DNA of 64,000 nucleotides from JBHIDJ01 sp046760105. Its GTDB lineage: Bacteria > Pseudomonadota > Gammaproteobacteria > Acidiferrobacterales > SPGG2. Each line of letters begins with the position of its first letter. The first letter of the stretch is position 1. Shown here piece by piece: positions 17,204-24,873 of the stretch. The DNA is taken from the NCBI GenBank assembly GCA_046760105.1, contig JBHIDJ010000006.1:10091-74090 (forward strand), written 5' to 3'. The notes beneath the pieces are model-generated. The model saw only the letters and a list, made by a program, of their open reading frames with translations, did no database searches and was not told where the DNA came from. The translations under genes were made by a program, and so were the position numbers.

Positions 17204-17488
17204 ATGAGTCCTGAATCGATCGCCTTGATCTACGCTTACACCGCCATGGGCGTGGGAGCCCTGCTGGGCCTCGCAGGGATCGGCGGTGCTATCGGCTGGA
17301 GCGTGATTGCCTCCAAGTACGTCGAGGGAATCGCCCGTCAACCCGAGATGCGCCCGATACTCATGCTGCAAACGTTTATCTTCGGCGGTCTCGCGGAGGC
17401 GATCCCGATCATCGGGGTGGGTATCGCTATGTGGTTCGTGTTCGCCAACCCGTTTCTCGCGGGGGCACAGGCGACCGTTGGCGGCTAA
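17204..17488 (+). CDS. atpE: F0F1 ATP synthase subunit c
   Basis: Subunit c makes the rotating proton-binding ring. The 94 residues form two membrane helices: a glycine-rich first helix (GALLGLAGIGGAIGW), the polar loop ARQPE, and a second helix with the ion-binding acidic residue as glutamate in GGLAEAIPIIGVG (E. coli has aspartate there). The residues around the glutamate do not show the Na+-type ES/ET signature, so proton coupling is inferred. The frame is open from 17027, within atpB, but the ATG at 17204 follows an AAGGAG ribosome-binding site and gives the family length. Confidence 0.96.
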   Translation: MSPESIALIYAYTAMGVGALLGLAGIGGAIGWSVIASKYVEGIARQPEMRPILMLQTFIFGGLAEAIPIIGVGIAMWFVFANPFLAGAQATVGG

Positions 17489-17522
17489 TAAATCTCGATA
17501 AAATAACGACCGGAGACCTTCG

Positions 17523-17993
17523 GTGAACGTCACAGTCACACTCATCGTCCAGATCATCACTTTCGGCCTCCTGGTATGGTTCATCATGCATTTCCTTTGG
17601 GGGCCGCTGACCAACCTGATGGAAGAGCGGCAGCACCGTATTGCGGACGGCCTAGCGGCCGCAGAGAAGGGCAAGCACGACCTGGAGCTGGCGGAAAAGC
17701 GTGCAATCGAAGCGTTGCGTAAAGCCAAGGCGCAGGCGTCGGACATCATCACCCATGCCGAGCGGCGTGCCGCCGAGATCATCGATGATGCCAGGGGTGA
17801 GGCGAAGACCGAAACGGAACGCATCCTTACTGCGGCTAAGCAAGACATTGAGCAGCAGAGCAACCGCGCGCGTGAAGAGTTGCGGGGATCGTTAGCCGAA
17901 CTGGTGGTTACGGCCGCATCCAAAGTGCTCGAAAAGGAAGTCGATCCCAAGGCCCATAGCCGACTGCTGGACGACACGGTCAAACAGCTCTAG
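17523..17993 (+). CDS. atpF: F0F1 ATP synthase subunit b
   Basis: Subunit b is the peripheral stalk that holds F1 still against the rotor. The 156-residue protein has one N-terminal membrane helix (LIVQIITFGLLVWFIM) and then a long, charged, Ala/Glu-rich helix typical of the dimeric stalk (residues 35-140). It starts with GTG behind a GGAG ribosome-binding site. Only one b-type gene is present, so the stalk is a b homodimer as in E. coli. Confidence 0.96.
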   Translation: MNVTVTLIVQIITFGLLVWFIMHFLWGPLTNLMEERQHRIADGLAAAEKGKHDLELAEKRAIEALRKAKAQASDIITHAERRAAEIIDDARGEAKTETERILTAAKQDIEQQSNRAREELRGSLAELVVTAASKVLEKEVDPKAHSRLLDDTVKQL

Positions 17994-18007
17994 ACGACAA
18001 GAAACCT

Positions 18008-18544
18008 ATGGCTGAGACGAAGACGCTTGCACGCCCTTATGCCGAAGCGGTATTCAGTTTGGCCAAAGAGCGCGACGAGTTAGACAAGTGGTCCGACATG
18101 TTAGGCCTGATGGGCAGTGTTGTGACTGACGAGCGGGTAGCGCGATTGACAGACGACCCGCAGGTGACCAGGGACTACTTCACCGGTTTGCTGCTCGACA
18201 TCGGCGGTGATCGTTTGACTGCAGACGGAAAAAATTTTGTGCGCCTGCTGGTGGACAATGATCGCATTGGTCTGCTGCCGGATATCGTCATGCAGTTTGA
18301 GCAATTCAAGGCAGAGGCCGAGGGTATTGTTGAGGTCGAGGCGGTTGCCGCGTTCAAGCTCGATAAGGGGCAGATGGCGAATATTGAGCACGCCATGAAA
18401 AAGAAGCTCGGGCGTGAGGTAAGGTTAACCGCTACCGTAGACAAGTCGTTAATTGGTGGCGTCATCATACGTGCCGGTGATTTGGTGATCGACGGTTCGG
18501 TCACCGCTCGGCTACGTGAACTAGCGTCACAGTTGAATCAGTAA
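18008..18544 (+). CDS. atpH: F0F1 ATP synthase subunit delta
   Basis: Subunit delta joins the b-dimer stalk to the top of F1. The 178-residue protein has the N-terminal six-helix domain starting ARPYAEAVFSLAKE and the C-terminal stalk-binding part with VDKSLIGGVIIRAGDLVIDGSV, both hallmarks of the family. It lies between atpF and atpA with gaps of 14 and 10 bases. Confidence 0.96.
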   Translation: MAETKTLARPYAEAVFSLAKERDELDKWSDMLGLMGSVVTDERVARLTDDPQVTRDYFTGLLLDIGGDRLTADGKNFVRLLVDNDRIGLLPDIVMQFEQFKAEAEGIVEVEAVAAFKLDKGQMANIEHAMKKKLGREVRLTATVDKSLIGGVIIRAGDLVIDGSVTARLRELASQLNQ

Positions 18545-18554
18545 GGGAATAGCC

Positions 18555-20099
18555 ATGCAACAACTACGTTCAACCGAGATCAGCGATCTCATCAAGCAAA
18601 AGATCGAACGCTTTGAGGCTAAGGCCGAAGCCCGCAATGAGGGTGTCATCGTCGGGCTGACGGACGGCATCGTCCGTATTCACGGCCTGTCCGACGTGAT
18701 GCAGGGCGAGATGATTGAATTCCCGGGAAACACTTTTGGTTTGGCGCTGAACCTGGAGCGTGATTCGGTGGGCGCCGTGATCATTGGTGATTACCAACAT
18801 ATCTCCGAGGGCGACCGCGTGAGTTGTACCGGACGCATTATGGAGGTGCCCGTCGGTGAGGCACTCATCGGGCGTGTGGTGGATCCATTGGGGCGGCCGA
18901 TCGATGGGCGTGGGGCACTCGAGACGGCGGAGACGTCGCCGCTGGAGAAGATCGCGCCGGGGGTTATCTCGCGCCAATCCGTATCGCAGCCGGTGCAGAC
19001 GGGACTGAAGTCTATTGACTCCATGGTGCCCATCGGTCGGGGACAGCGTGAGCTCATCATTGGCGATCGCCAGACCGGCAAGACGGCATTGGCCGTTGAC
19101 ACCATCATCAATCAGAAGGGACAGGATCTCGTTTGCATTTATGTCGCTATCGGGCAGAAGGCCTCGTCGGTGGCCAACGTGGTAAGAAAGCTCGAAGAGC
19201 ACGATGCAATGAAGCATACGATCATTGTCGCTGCCACGGCGGCGGAGTCGGCCGCGCTGCAATATGTGGCGCCCTACAGCGGTTGCACCATGGGCGAGTA
19301 CTTCCGCGACCGCGGCGAGGACGCGCTTATTATCTACGACGACCTGACCAAACAGGCGTGGGCGTACCGCCAAATGTCGCTACTGCTGCGCCGCCCGCCA
19401 GGGCGTGAGGCCTACCCGGGCGATATCTTTTATTTACATTCGCGTCTGTTGGAACGGGCCGCTCGCATTAATGCCGAGCACGTTGAGAGGATCACCAATG
19501 GCAAGGTGAAAGGCAAAACAGGCTCGTTGACGGCCCTGCCGATTATCGAAACCCAAGCGGGTGACGTATCGGCCTTTGTACCGACGAACGTGATCTCTAT
19601 CACGGACGGGCAGATTTACCTCGACACCGACCTGTTCAACGCCGGTAGCCGGCCTGCCATTAACGCCGGTTTGTCGGTGTCACGCGTCGGCGGTGCGGCG
19701 CAGACGAAGATCATCAAGAAACTGGGCGGTGGCGTGCGCTTAGCGTTGGCACAGTTTCGCGAGTTGGCTGCATTCGCGCAGTTCGCGTCCGAGCTCGACC
19801 CTGCTACCCGCAAGCAAATTGAGCGCGGGCAGCGCATCACCGAGGTCATGAAGCAGCCGCAATACTCGCCGATGACAGTGGCCGAAATGGCGGTGTCTCT
19901 CTATGTTGCCAACGAAGGATATCTTGACGATATAGAAGTTCTCAAGGTGTGTGCGTTCGAGGATGCATTGCAGCCATACATGAGATCCAAGCGGGCCGAT
20001 CTCATGGACAAGATCAACCGCGAAGCCGACTACACAGATGAGATTGCCGCTGAGCTGAAGGTGGCTGTGGAAGACTTCAAGGCCAATCATACTTGGTAA
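18555..20099 (+). CDS. atpA: F0F1 ATP synthase subunit alpha
   Basis: Subunit alpha alternates with beta in the F1 hexamer, binds nucleotide at non-catalytic sites and supplies the arginine finger. The 514-residue protein has Walker A GDRQTGKTALA, the conserved PGREAYPGDIFYLHSRLLERAA, and the Arg-bearing SVSRVGGAAQTK segment. The length matches the family. The N-terminal helix that contacts delta (MQQLRSTEISDLIKQKI) is intact. Confidence 0.98.
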   Translation: MQQLRSTEISDLIKQKIERFEAKAEARNEGVIVGLTDGIVRIHGLSDVMQGEMIEFPGNTFGLALNLERDSVGAVIIGDYQHISEGDRVSCTGRIMEVPVGEALIGRVVDPLGRPIDGRGALETAETSPLEKIAPGVISRQSVSQPVQTGLKSIDSMVPIGRGQRELIIGDRQTGKTALAVDTIINQKGQDLVCIYVAIGQKASSVANVVRKLEEHDAMKHTIIVAATAAESAALQYVAPYSGCTMGEYFRDRGEDALIIYDDLTKQAWAYRQMSLLLRRPPGREAYPGDIFYLHSRLLERAARINAEHVERITNGKVKGKTGSLTALPIIETQAGDVSAFVPTNVISITDGQIYLDTDLFNAGSRPAINAGLSVSRVGGAAQTKIIKKLGGGVRLALAQFRELAAFAQFASELDPATRKQIERGQRITEVMKQPQYSPMTVAEMAVSLYVANEGYLDDIEVLKVCAFEDALQPYMRSKRADLMDKINREADYTDEIAAELKVAVEDFKANHTW

Positions 20100-20114
20100 C
20101 ATTGGATTGTTGTA

Positions 20115-20975
20115 ATGGCGGTCGGTAGAGAGATACGAAAAAAGATCAAGAGCATCCAGAACACGCAAAAGATTACGCGTGCGATGGAGATGGTAGCGGC
20201 AAGCAAAATGCGCCGGGCGCAAGAGCGTATGAGTGCCGCCCGACCGTATGCCGACAAGATGCGCAATGTCATCGGCCATCTGCACCATGCGCATCCTGAA
20301 TACCGACACCCATTTTTCACGGAGCGCGAGGCCAAGAACGCAGGTCTCATCGTTGTGACCACGGATCGTGGTTTGTGCGGTGGACTCAATACTAATGCGT
20401 TGCGTACGGCGCTCGAAACGATGAGAGAGTGGGACAAAAGGAACGTCAGCACTCAGCTGTGCTGCATCGGCACCAAGGGTTTAACGTTTTTCCGGCGCAT
20501 CGGCGCAAACATCCGTTCGGAAGTTACCCACCTCGGCGATACGCCGCGGGTGGAAGACCTTATCGGTACCGTCAAGGTGATGTTGGATGCGTACGTCGAC
20601 TCAGCCATTGATCGCCTACACATCGTTTACAGTCATTTCATAAATACTATGAGCCAGCGGCCAGTGATCGAACAGCTATTGCCGCTTCCAGGAACGGAGG
20701 AAGAAGAGCTGACACATTACTGGGATTATATCTATGAGCCGGACGCGCAAGAGGTTGTCGATGATCTGTTGCGGCGTTACATTGAAGCGCTGATCTATCA
20801 TGCTGTAGTCGAGAATCTGGGGTGCGAGCAGTCGGCGCGCATGGTCGCGATGAAGTCGGCCTCGGACAATGCGGGCAAACTTATCGACGAGTTTACGTTG
20901 AAATATAACAAGGCGAGGCAGGCGGCGATTACACAAGAGATTTCCGAGATCGTCGCTGGCGCAGCAGCCGTCTAA
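20115..20975 (+). CDS. atpG: F0F1 ATP synthase subunit gamma
   Basis: Subunit gamma is the central rotor shaft. The 286-residue protein starts with the conserved coiled coil REIRKKIKSIQNTQKITRAMEMVAASKMRRAQ and ends with the matching C-terminal helix (SARMVAMKSASDNAGKLI and YNKARQAAITQEISEIVAGA). The Rossmann-like middle contains VVTTDRGLCGGLN. A heptad inverted repeat fills the 111-bp gap to atpD, which is unusually long for this operon. Confidence 0.97.
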   Translation: MAVGREIRKKIKSIQNTQKITRAMEMVAASKMRRAQERMSAARPYADKMRNVIGHLHHAHPEYRHPFFTEREAKNAGLIVVTTDRGLCGGLNTNALRTALETMREWDKRNVSTQLCCIGTKGLTFFRRIGANIRSEVTHLGDTPRVEDLIGTVKVMLDAYVDSAIDRLHIVYSHFINTMSQRPVIEQLLPLPGTEEEELTHYWDYIYEPDAQEVVDDLLRRYIEALIYHAVVENLGCEQSARMVAMKSASDNAGKLIDEFTLKYNKARQAAITQEISEIVAGAAAV

Positions 20976-20986
20976 AAGTCTAGTTG

Positions 20987-21076
20987 CAAGTAGCAAGTGG
21001 CAAGCGACAAGGAGCAGGCCAGGAACAGGGACCATGTCCGGTTTTTCTTGCTACTTGAAACTTGCTACTCGCTGTA
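20987..21076. repeat. Inverted array of degenerate heptads (CAAGTAG family) between atpG and atpD
   Basis: Five successive 7-base units, CAAGTAG, CAAGTGG, CAAGCGA, CAAGGAG and CAGGCCA, run from 20987 to 21021. The inverse units (CTTG, CTACTTG, AAACTTG, CTACTCG) lie at 21047-21071. Bases 20987-20997 are perfectly complementary to 21047-21057, so the transcript can fold into a hairpin between two ATP synthase cistrons. The atpD ribosome-binding site (AAGGAGG) follows at once. Confidence 0.75.
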
Positions 21077-21086
21077 AGGAGGCAAA

Positions 21087-22463
21087 ATGAGTGCAGGAGA
21101 AGTTGTACAGGTCATCGGAGCGGTAGTGGATGCGGAATTTCCGCGTGATTCACTGCCTAAGATCTATCATGCGCTGAAGGTTCCCGATGCCGACCTGACG
21201 CTTGAAGTGGAGCAGCAACTCGGCGATGGTGTGGTGCGTTGTATCGCCATGGGTTCGACGGACGGCTTGCGCCGTGGAATCAAGGTCGAGAACACCGGCG
21301 GGCCAATAACGGTGCCCGTGGGCGAGAAGACACTGGGGCGCATCATGGACGTTCTTGGTCGGCCGGTAGACGAGCGTGGACCGATGGAAGCGCAAAAACG
21401 TATGGCGATACACCGCAAGGCGCCAAGCTACGAGGACCAGGCGGCGAGCACAGAACTTTTAGAGACCGGCATCAAGGTTATCGATCTGATGTGCCCGTTC
21501 GCCAAGGGTGGCAAGATCGGGCTGTTTGGTGGCGCCGGTGTTGGCAAGACGGTGAACATGATGGAGCTTATTCGCAACATCGCTATCGAGCATGAGGGTT
21601 ACTCCGTGTTTGCCGGTGTGGGTGAACGTACGCGTGAGGGCAACGACTTCTATCATGAGATGAAAGAGGGTGGGGTGCTGGACAAGGTGGCGTTGATCTA
21701 TGGTCAGATGAACGAGCCACCAGGCAACCGACTGCGAGTAGGCCTGGCGGGGTTGACCATCGCCGAAGATTTCCGCGACGAAGGTCGTGACGTGCTGTTG
21801 TTCATCGATAATATCTACCGTTATACCTTGGCCGGTGTCGAGGTATCCGCACTACTCGGGCGCATGCCCTCGGCGGTGGGTTACCAGCCGAATTTGGCGG
21901 AAGAGATGGGCGTGCTGCAAGAGCGTATTACCTCCACGAAGGCCGGCTCCATTACCTCTGTACAGGCAATCTATGTCCCGGCAGACGACCTCACCGATCC
22001 GTCGCCGGCTACAACCTTCGCACACTTGGATGCGACCGTGGTGCTGTCGCGTCAGGTGGCCGAACTGGGGATCTACCCTGCTGTTGATCCACTGGATTCA
22101 ACGAGTCGCCAGGTCGATCCCAACACTATTGGCGAAGAGCACTATCGCACGACTCGTGATGTGCAAGCGACATTGCAACGTTATAAAGAGTTGCAGGACA
22201 TTATTGCGATCCTCGGCATGGACGAGCTATCGGAAGAAGATAGGCTCAGTGTGGCACGTGCGCGGAAGATTCAGCGGTTCTTGTCGCAGCCATTCTTTGT
22301 GGCCGAGGTGTTTACCGGCACGGAAGGCAAATATGTGCCGATGAAAGAGGCCATCCGCGGCTTCCGCGGGATCGTCGATGGCGAATATGATCATCTGCCG
22401 GAGCAAGCGTTCTACATGGTTGGTGCTATCGACGAAGCCGTAGAAAAGGCTAAGACGCTTTAG
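21087..22463 (+). CDS. atpD: F0F1 ATP synthase subunit beta
   Basis: Subunit beta holds the catalytic sites. The 458-residue protein has Walker A GGAGVGKTVNMMEL, GVGERTREGND with the catalytic glutamate, Walker B VLLFIDNIYRY, and the DELSEED torque helix in full (MDELSEEDRLSVARARK). The ATG follows a strong AAGGAGG. The gene is flanked on both sides by heptad hairpins, so its message may be processed or stabilised separately from atpG and atpC. Confidence 0.98.
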   Translation: MSAGEVVQVIGAVVDAEFPRDSLPKIYHALKVPDADLTLEVEQQLGDGVVRCIAMGSTDGLRRGIKVENTGGPITVPVGEKTLGRIMDVLGRPVDERGPMEAQKRMAIHRKAPSYEDQAASTELLETGIKVIDLMCPFAKGGKIGLFGGAGVGKTVNMMELIRNIAIEHEGYSVFAGVGERTREGNDFYHEMKEGGVLDKVALIYGQMNEPPGNRLRVGLAGLTIAEDFRDEGRDVLLFIDNIYRYTLAGVEVSALLGRMPSAVGYQPNLAEEMGVLQERITSTKAGSITSVQAIYVPADDLTDPSPATTFAHLDATVVLSRQVAELGIYPAVDPLDSTSRQVDPNTIGEEHYRTTRDVQATLQRYKELQDIIAILGMDELSEEDRLSVARARKIQRFLSQPFFVAEVFTGTEGKYVPMKEAIRGFRGIVDGEYDHLPEQAFYMVGAIDEAVEKAKTL

Positions 22464-22473
22464 AAAGCAGTAG

Positions 22474-22552
22474 CAAGCGCCAAGTAGCAAGTGACAAGTG
22501 AAACACCCAAATTTGGTTTTCTTGCTACTTCACAGTTGAAACTTGAGACTTA
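22474..22552. repeat. Inverted array of degenerate heptads (CAAGTAG family) between atpD and atpC
   Basis: The units CAAGCGC, CAAGTAG, CAAGTGA and CAAGTGA run in register at 22474-22501. Inverse units follow at 22521-22552 (CTTGCTACTT and then ACTTGAGACTT-like). Bases 22482-22491 are perfectly complementary to 22521-22530. This is the same family as the repeat between atpG and atpD, but with a different central loop. Confidence 0.7.
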
Positions 22553-22555
22553 GTT

Positions 22556-22978
22556 ATGGCGATGACCATGCATGTGGATATCGTGAGCGCCGAAGAGGAA
22601 ATCTACTCGGGCACGGCAGAAATGGTGTTCGCGCCTTTGGCGACAGGCGAGGTGGGGATACTGCCGCGCCACGCGCCGCTGATCGCGCGTATGAGGCCGG
22701 GCGAAGTGCGCGTGCGCAAGGGTGGTGAGGACCAGTTTTTCTATGTCTCGGGTGGGCTGCTAGAGGTACAGCCGCATGTTGTGACGGTGCTTTCGGATAC
22801 GGCGGTACGCGCCAAAGATCTCGATGAGGCGGCTGCGGTAGAAGCCCAGCGCCGAGCGGAGGAGGCGCTCAAAGACAGAAAAGCGGACATCGATTATGCC
22901 AGGGCGCAGGCAGAGTTAATCGAGGCCACCGCCCAACTACGCATGATTCGTCGCCTGCGCGAGAAGCTCAAGAAATAG
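22556..22978 (+). CDS. atpC: F0F1 ATP synthase subunit epsilon
   Basis: Subunit epsilon sits at the foot of the rotor and inhibits ATP hydrolysis. The 140-residue protein has the N-terminal beta sandwich (GEVGILPRHAPLIARMRPGEVRV and FYVSGGLLEVQPHVVTVLSD) and the two C-terminal helices (EAAAVEAQRRAEEAL and AQLRMIRRLREKLKK). The start could be the ATG at 22556 or 22562. It ends the operon; no clear terminator was seen after it. Confidence 0.95.
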   Translation: MAMTMHVDIVSAEEEIYSGTAEMVFAPLATGEVGILPRHAPLIARMRPGEVRVRKGGEDQFFYVSGGLLEVQPHVVTVLSDTAVRAKDLDEAAAVEAQRRAEEALKDRKADIDYARAQAELIEATAQLRMIRRLREKLKK

Positions 22979-23305
22979 CCCTGGCCATCTTCTCCCCGAT
23001 CATCGCGGCCCGAATGCGTGGCAGCCTGCGTCTAGCCGCCAAGCGCTTGTAGTACGCAACAATTGAAATGATTGCTCACCAGCAGTCACATAACCAATTG
23101 AAAAATATAGGATTATCTGAGTGGGGGAGGTCTGCCAGGGCAAGCGCTGCGAGGTGTCACGGTGCCCTACAGTGCAATCGTCTTGCCCCCACACGGCAAT
23201 GCGCGAGAAACTATTCAAGCATACCGTACGGCTGCTATTTTTTGATTAAGGGCTTAGCTTGAACGCGCTGTAATAGACAGTACACCACGTCACCCCGACA
23301 ACGTC
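22979..23305. other. Intergenic region between atpC and glmU
   Basis: The 327 bp carry no convincing gene, tRNA or strong terminator. A/T-rich patches at about 23055-23120 and 23225-23245 could hold a glmU promoter, but no pair of -35/-10 boxes stands out. Confidence 0.4.
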
Positions 23306-24676
23306 ATGACGCTAGAGGCTATTATTCTCGCCGCGGGCCAGGGCACACGCATGTATTCGGATACCCCCAAGGTATTGCATGATCTGGGCGGCAAACCGTT
23401 GCTTGTTCACGTGCTCAATACCGCCGCGAGCCTCGAAGCGCAAACCATTCATGTCGTGTATGGTCATGGGGGCGAACGTGTACGCGACTGTGTAGAGGGC
23501 AACGACTTAAACTGGGTATTGCAGGCCGAACAGAAGGGCACAGGCCATGCGCTGATACAGGCATTACGTGACGTCGCAGACGACGCCTTGGTGCTAGTGT
23601 TATACGGCGATGTGCCATTGATACAGCGCGAGACGTTGACGGCTCTCGTGAAGGCAGCCAGTGACGACAGGTTGGCACTTGTTACTGTCGAACTCGACGA
23701 TCCTACCAGTTACGGGCGAATCATCCGTGACGCTGAAGGCAGGGTAGTGAAAATCGTGGAGGAAAAGGATGCAAGCACCGATGAGCGCGCGGTACAAGAA
23801 GTCAATGCGGGGTTCCTCGCGGCGCCGGCGGGCAGGCTCAAGTCTTGGTTAGCAAACGTGGATAACCAAAACGCGAAGGGCGAGTATTATCTAACAGACG
23901 TTATCGCAATAGCTGCCGCCAGTGGCTTCAGCATTGCTACCTGCAAACCGCGCTCGACTTGGGAAATAAGGGGTGTAAATAATAAATTGGAACTGGCACA
24001 GCTTGAGCGCGTATACCAGCAGCAACAGGCACAGGTACTGATGAAGCAAGGTGTTACACTGCGAGACCCGACGCGATTCGATCTACGTGGTCAGCTTAAA
24101 GCAGGTCGTGACGTCGTGATTGATGTCAATGTAGTGCTGGAGGGAGAAGTCGTTTTAGGCGATAGTGTGCAAATCGGACCCAATAATTTTCTACGGAGCT
24201 CATCCATCGGCGCCGCCACCGTAATTCTCGCCAATTGCGTCATTGAGGAATCAGTTGTGGGACGCAACTGTCAGATTGGGCCGTTTGCGCGGTTACGTCC
24301 CGGACCACAGATCGCCGATCAAGCACGCATCGGGAATTTCGTCGAGATAAAGAAATCCGAGATCGGCGAAGGCAGCAAGATCAATCACCTGAGTTACGTC
24401 GGTGATACGGTAGTGGGCAAGAATGTCAACATTGGTGCGGGTACCATCACCTGCAACTACGACGGCGCCAACAAGAACCAGACAATCATTGGTGACAATG
24501 TTTTTATCGGTTCCGACGTGCAGCTGGTGGCGCCGGTAACCGTCGGTGAAGGCGCCACCATCGGCGCGGGCTCGACGATAACCAAGGACGCACCAGCGGG
24601 GCAGCTGACCCTGAGTCGTGCCGAGCAACGGACGCGAAAGGGGTGGAAAAGGCCGGTTAAGAAAAGTAAATCGTGA
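23306..24676 (+). CDS. glmU: Bifunctional UDP-N-acetylglucosamine pyrophosphorylase / glucosamine-1-phosphate N-acetyltransferase
   Basis: GlmU carries out the last two steps to UDP-GlcNAc, the precursor of peptidoglycan and lipopolysaccharide. The 456-residue protein has the N-terminal uridyltransferase domain (IILAAGQGTRMYSDTPKVLH) and a C-terminal left-handed beta-helix of hexapeptide repeats. The acetyltransferase site includes NHLSYVGD and GAGTITCNYDGANK. It pairs with glmS downstream, which makes the glucosamine-6-phosphate that feeds this pathway. Confidence 0.98.
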   Translation: MTLEAIILAAGQGTRMYSDTPKVLHDLGGKPLLVHVLNTAASLEAQTIHVVYGHGGERVRDCVEGNDLNWVLQAEQKGTGHALIQALRDVADDALVLVLYGDVPLIQRETLTALVKAASDDRLALVTVELDDPTSYGRIIRDAEGRVVKIVEEKDASTDERAVQEVNAGFLAAPAGRLKSWLANVDNQNAKGEYYLTDVIAIAAASGFSIATCKPRSTWEIRGVNNKLELAQLERVYQQQQAQVLMKQGVTLRDPTRFDLRGQLKAGRDVVIDVNVVLEGEVVLGDSVQIGPNNFLRSSSIGAATVILANCVIEESVVGRNCQIGPFARLRPGPQIADQARIGNFVEIKKSEIGEGSKINHLSYVGDTVVGKNVNIGAGTITCNYDGANKNQTIIGDNVFIGSDVQLVAPVTVGEGATIGAGSTITKDAPAGQLTLSRAEQRTRKGWKRPVKKSKS

Positions 24677-24866
24677 GCCGTGTATCATGACTCGTGAAAC
24701 CGTGAGTTGTGAACCGTGGATTGGGTAGCAAGGGAAGGCTCACAGTTGTGCATCAAGACGCTCCTGATTAGTTGCTTACGACTAACGAATCACGAATTAC
24801 GACTCACGACTAATGACTAACAACTCGCGAATTACGACTCACAAATCACAACTAACGACTTACGAG
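24671..24866. repeat. Large inverted heptad array between glmU and glmS
   Basis: This is the longest heptad locus. Thirteen consecutive 7-base units occupy 24776-24866 without a break in register (TTACGAC, TAACGAA, TCACGAA, TTACGAC, TCACGAC, TAATGAC, TAACAAC, TCGCGAA, TTACGAC, TCACAAA, TCACAAC, TAACGAC, TTACGAG). Inverse-oriented units (TCGTGAG, CCGTGTA, TCATGAC, TCGTGAA and others) occupy 24671-24720, starting in the last codons of glmU. About 55 bp of unrelated sequence separates the arms. The array ends 7 bases before the glmS ATG and so replaces the usual ribosome-binding region, with GAGGTG at its edge. Confidence 0.8.
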
Positions 24867-24873
24867 GTGTACT

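Noticed and set aside
23403..23420. parS-like sequence around TTCACGTG in glmU
   Set aside because: Only the CACGTG core agrees with TGTTTCACGTGAAACA; the flanks do not, and the site is within coding sequence.
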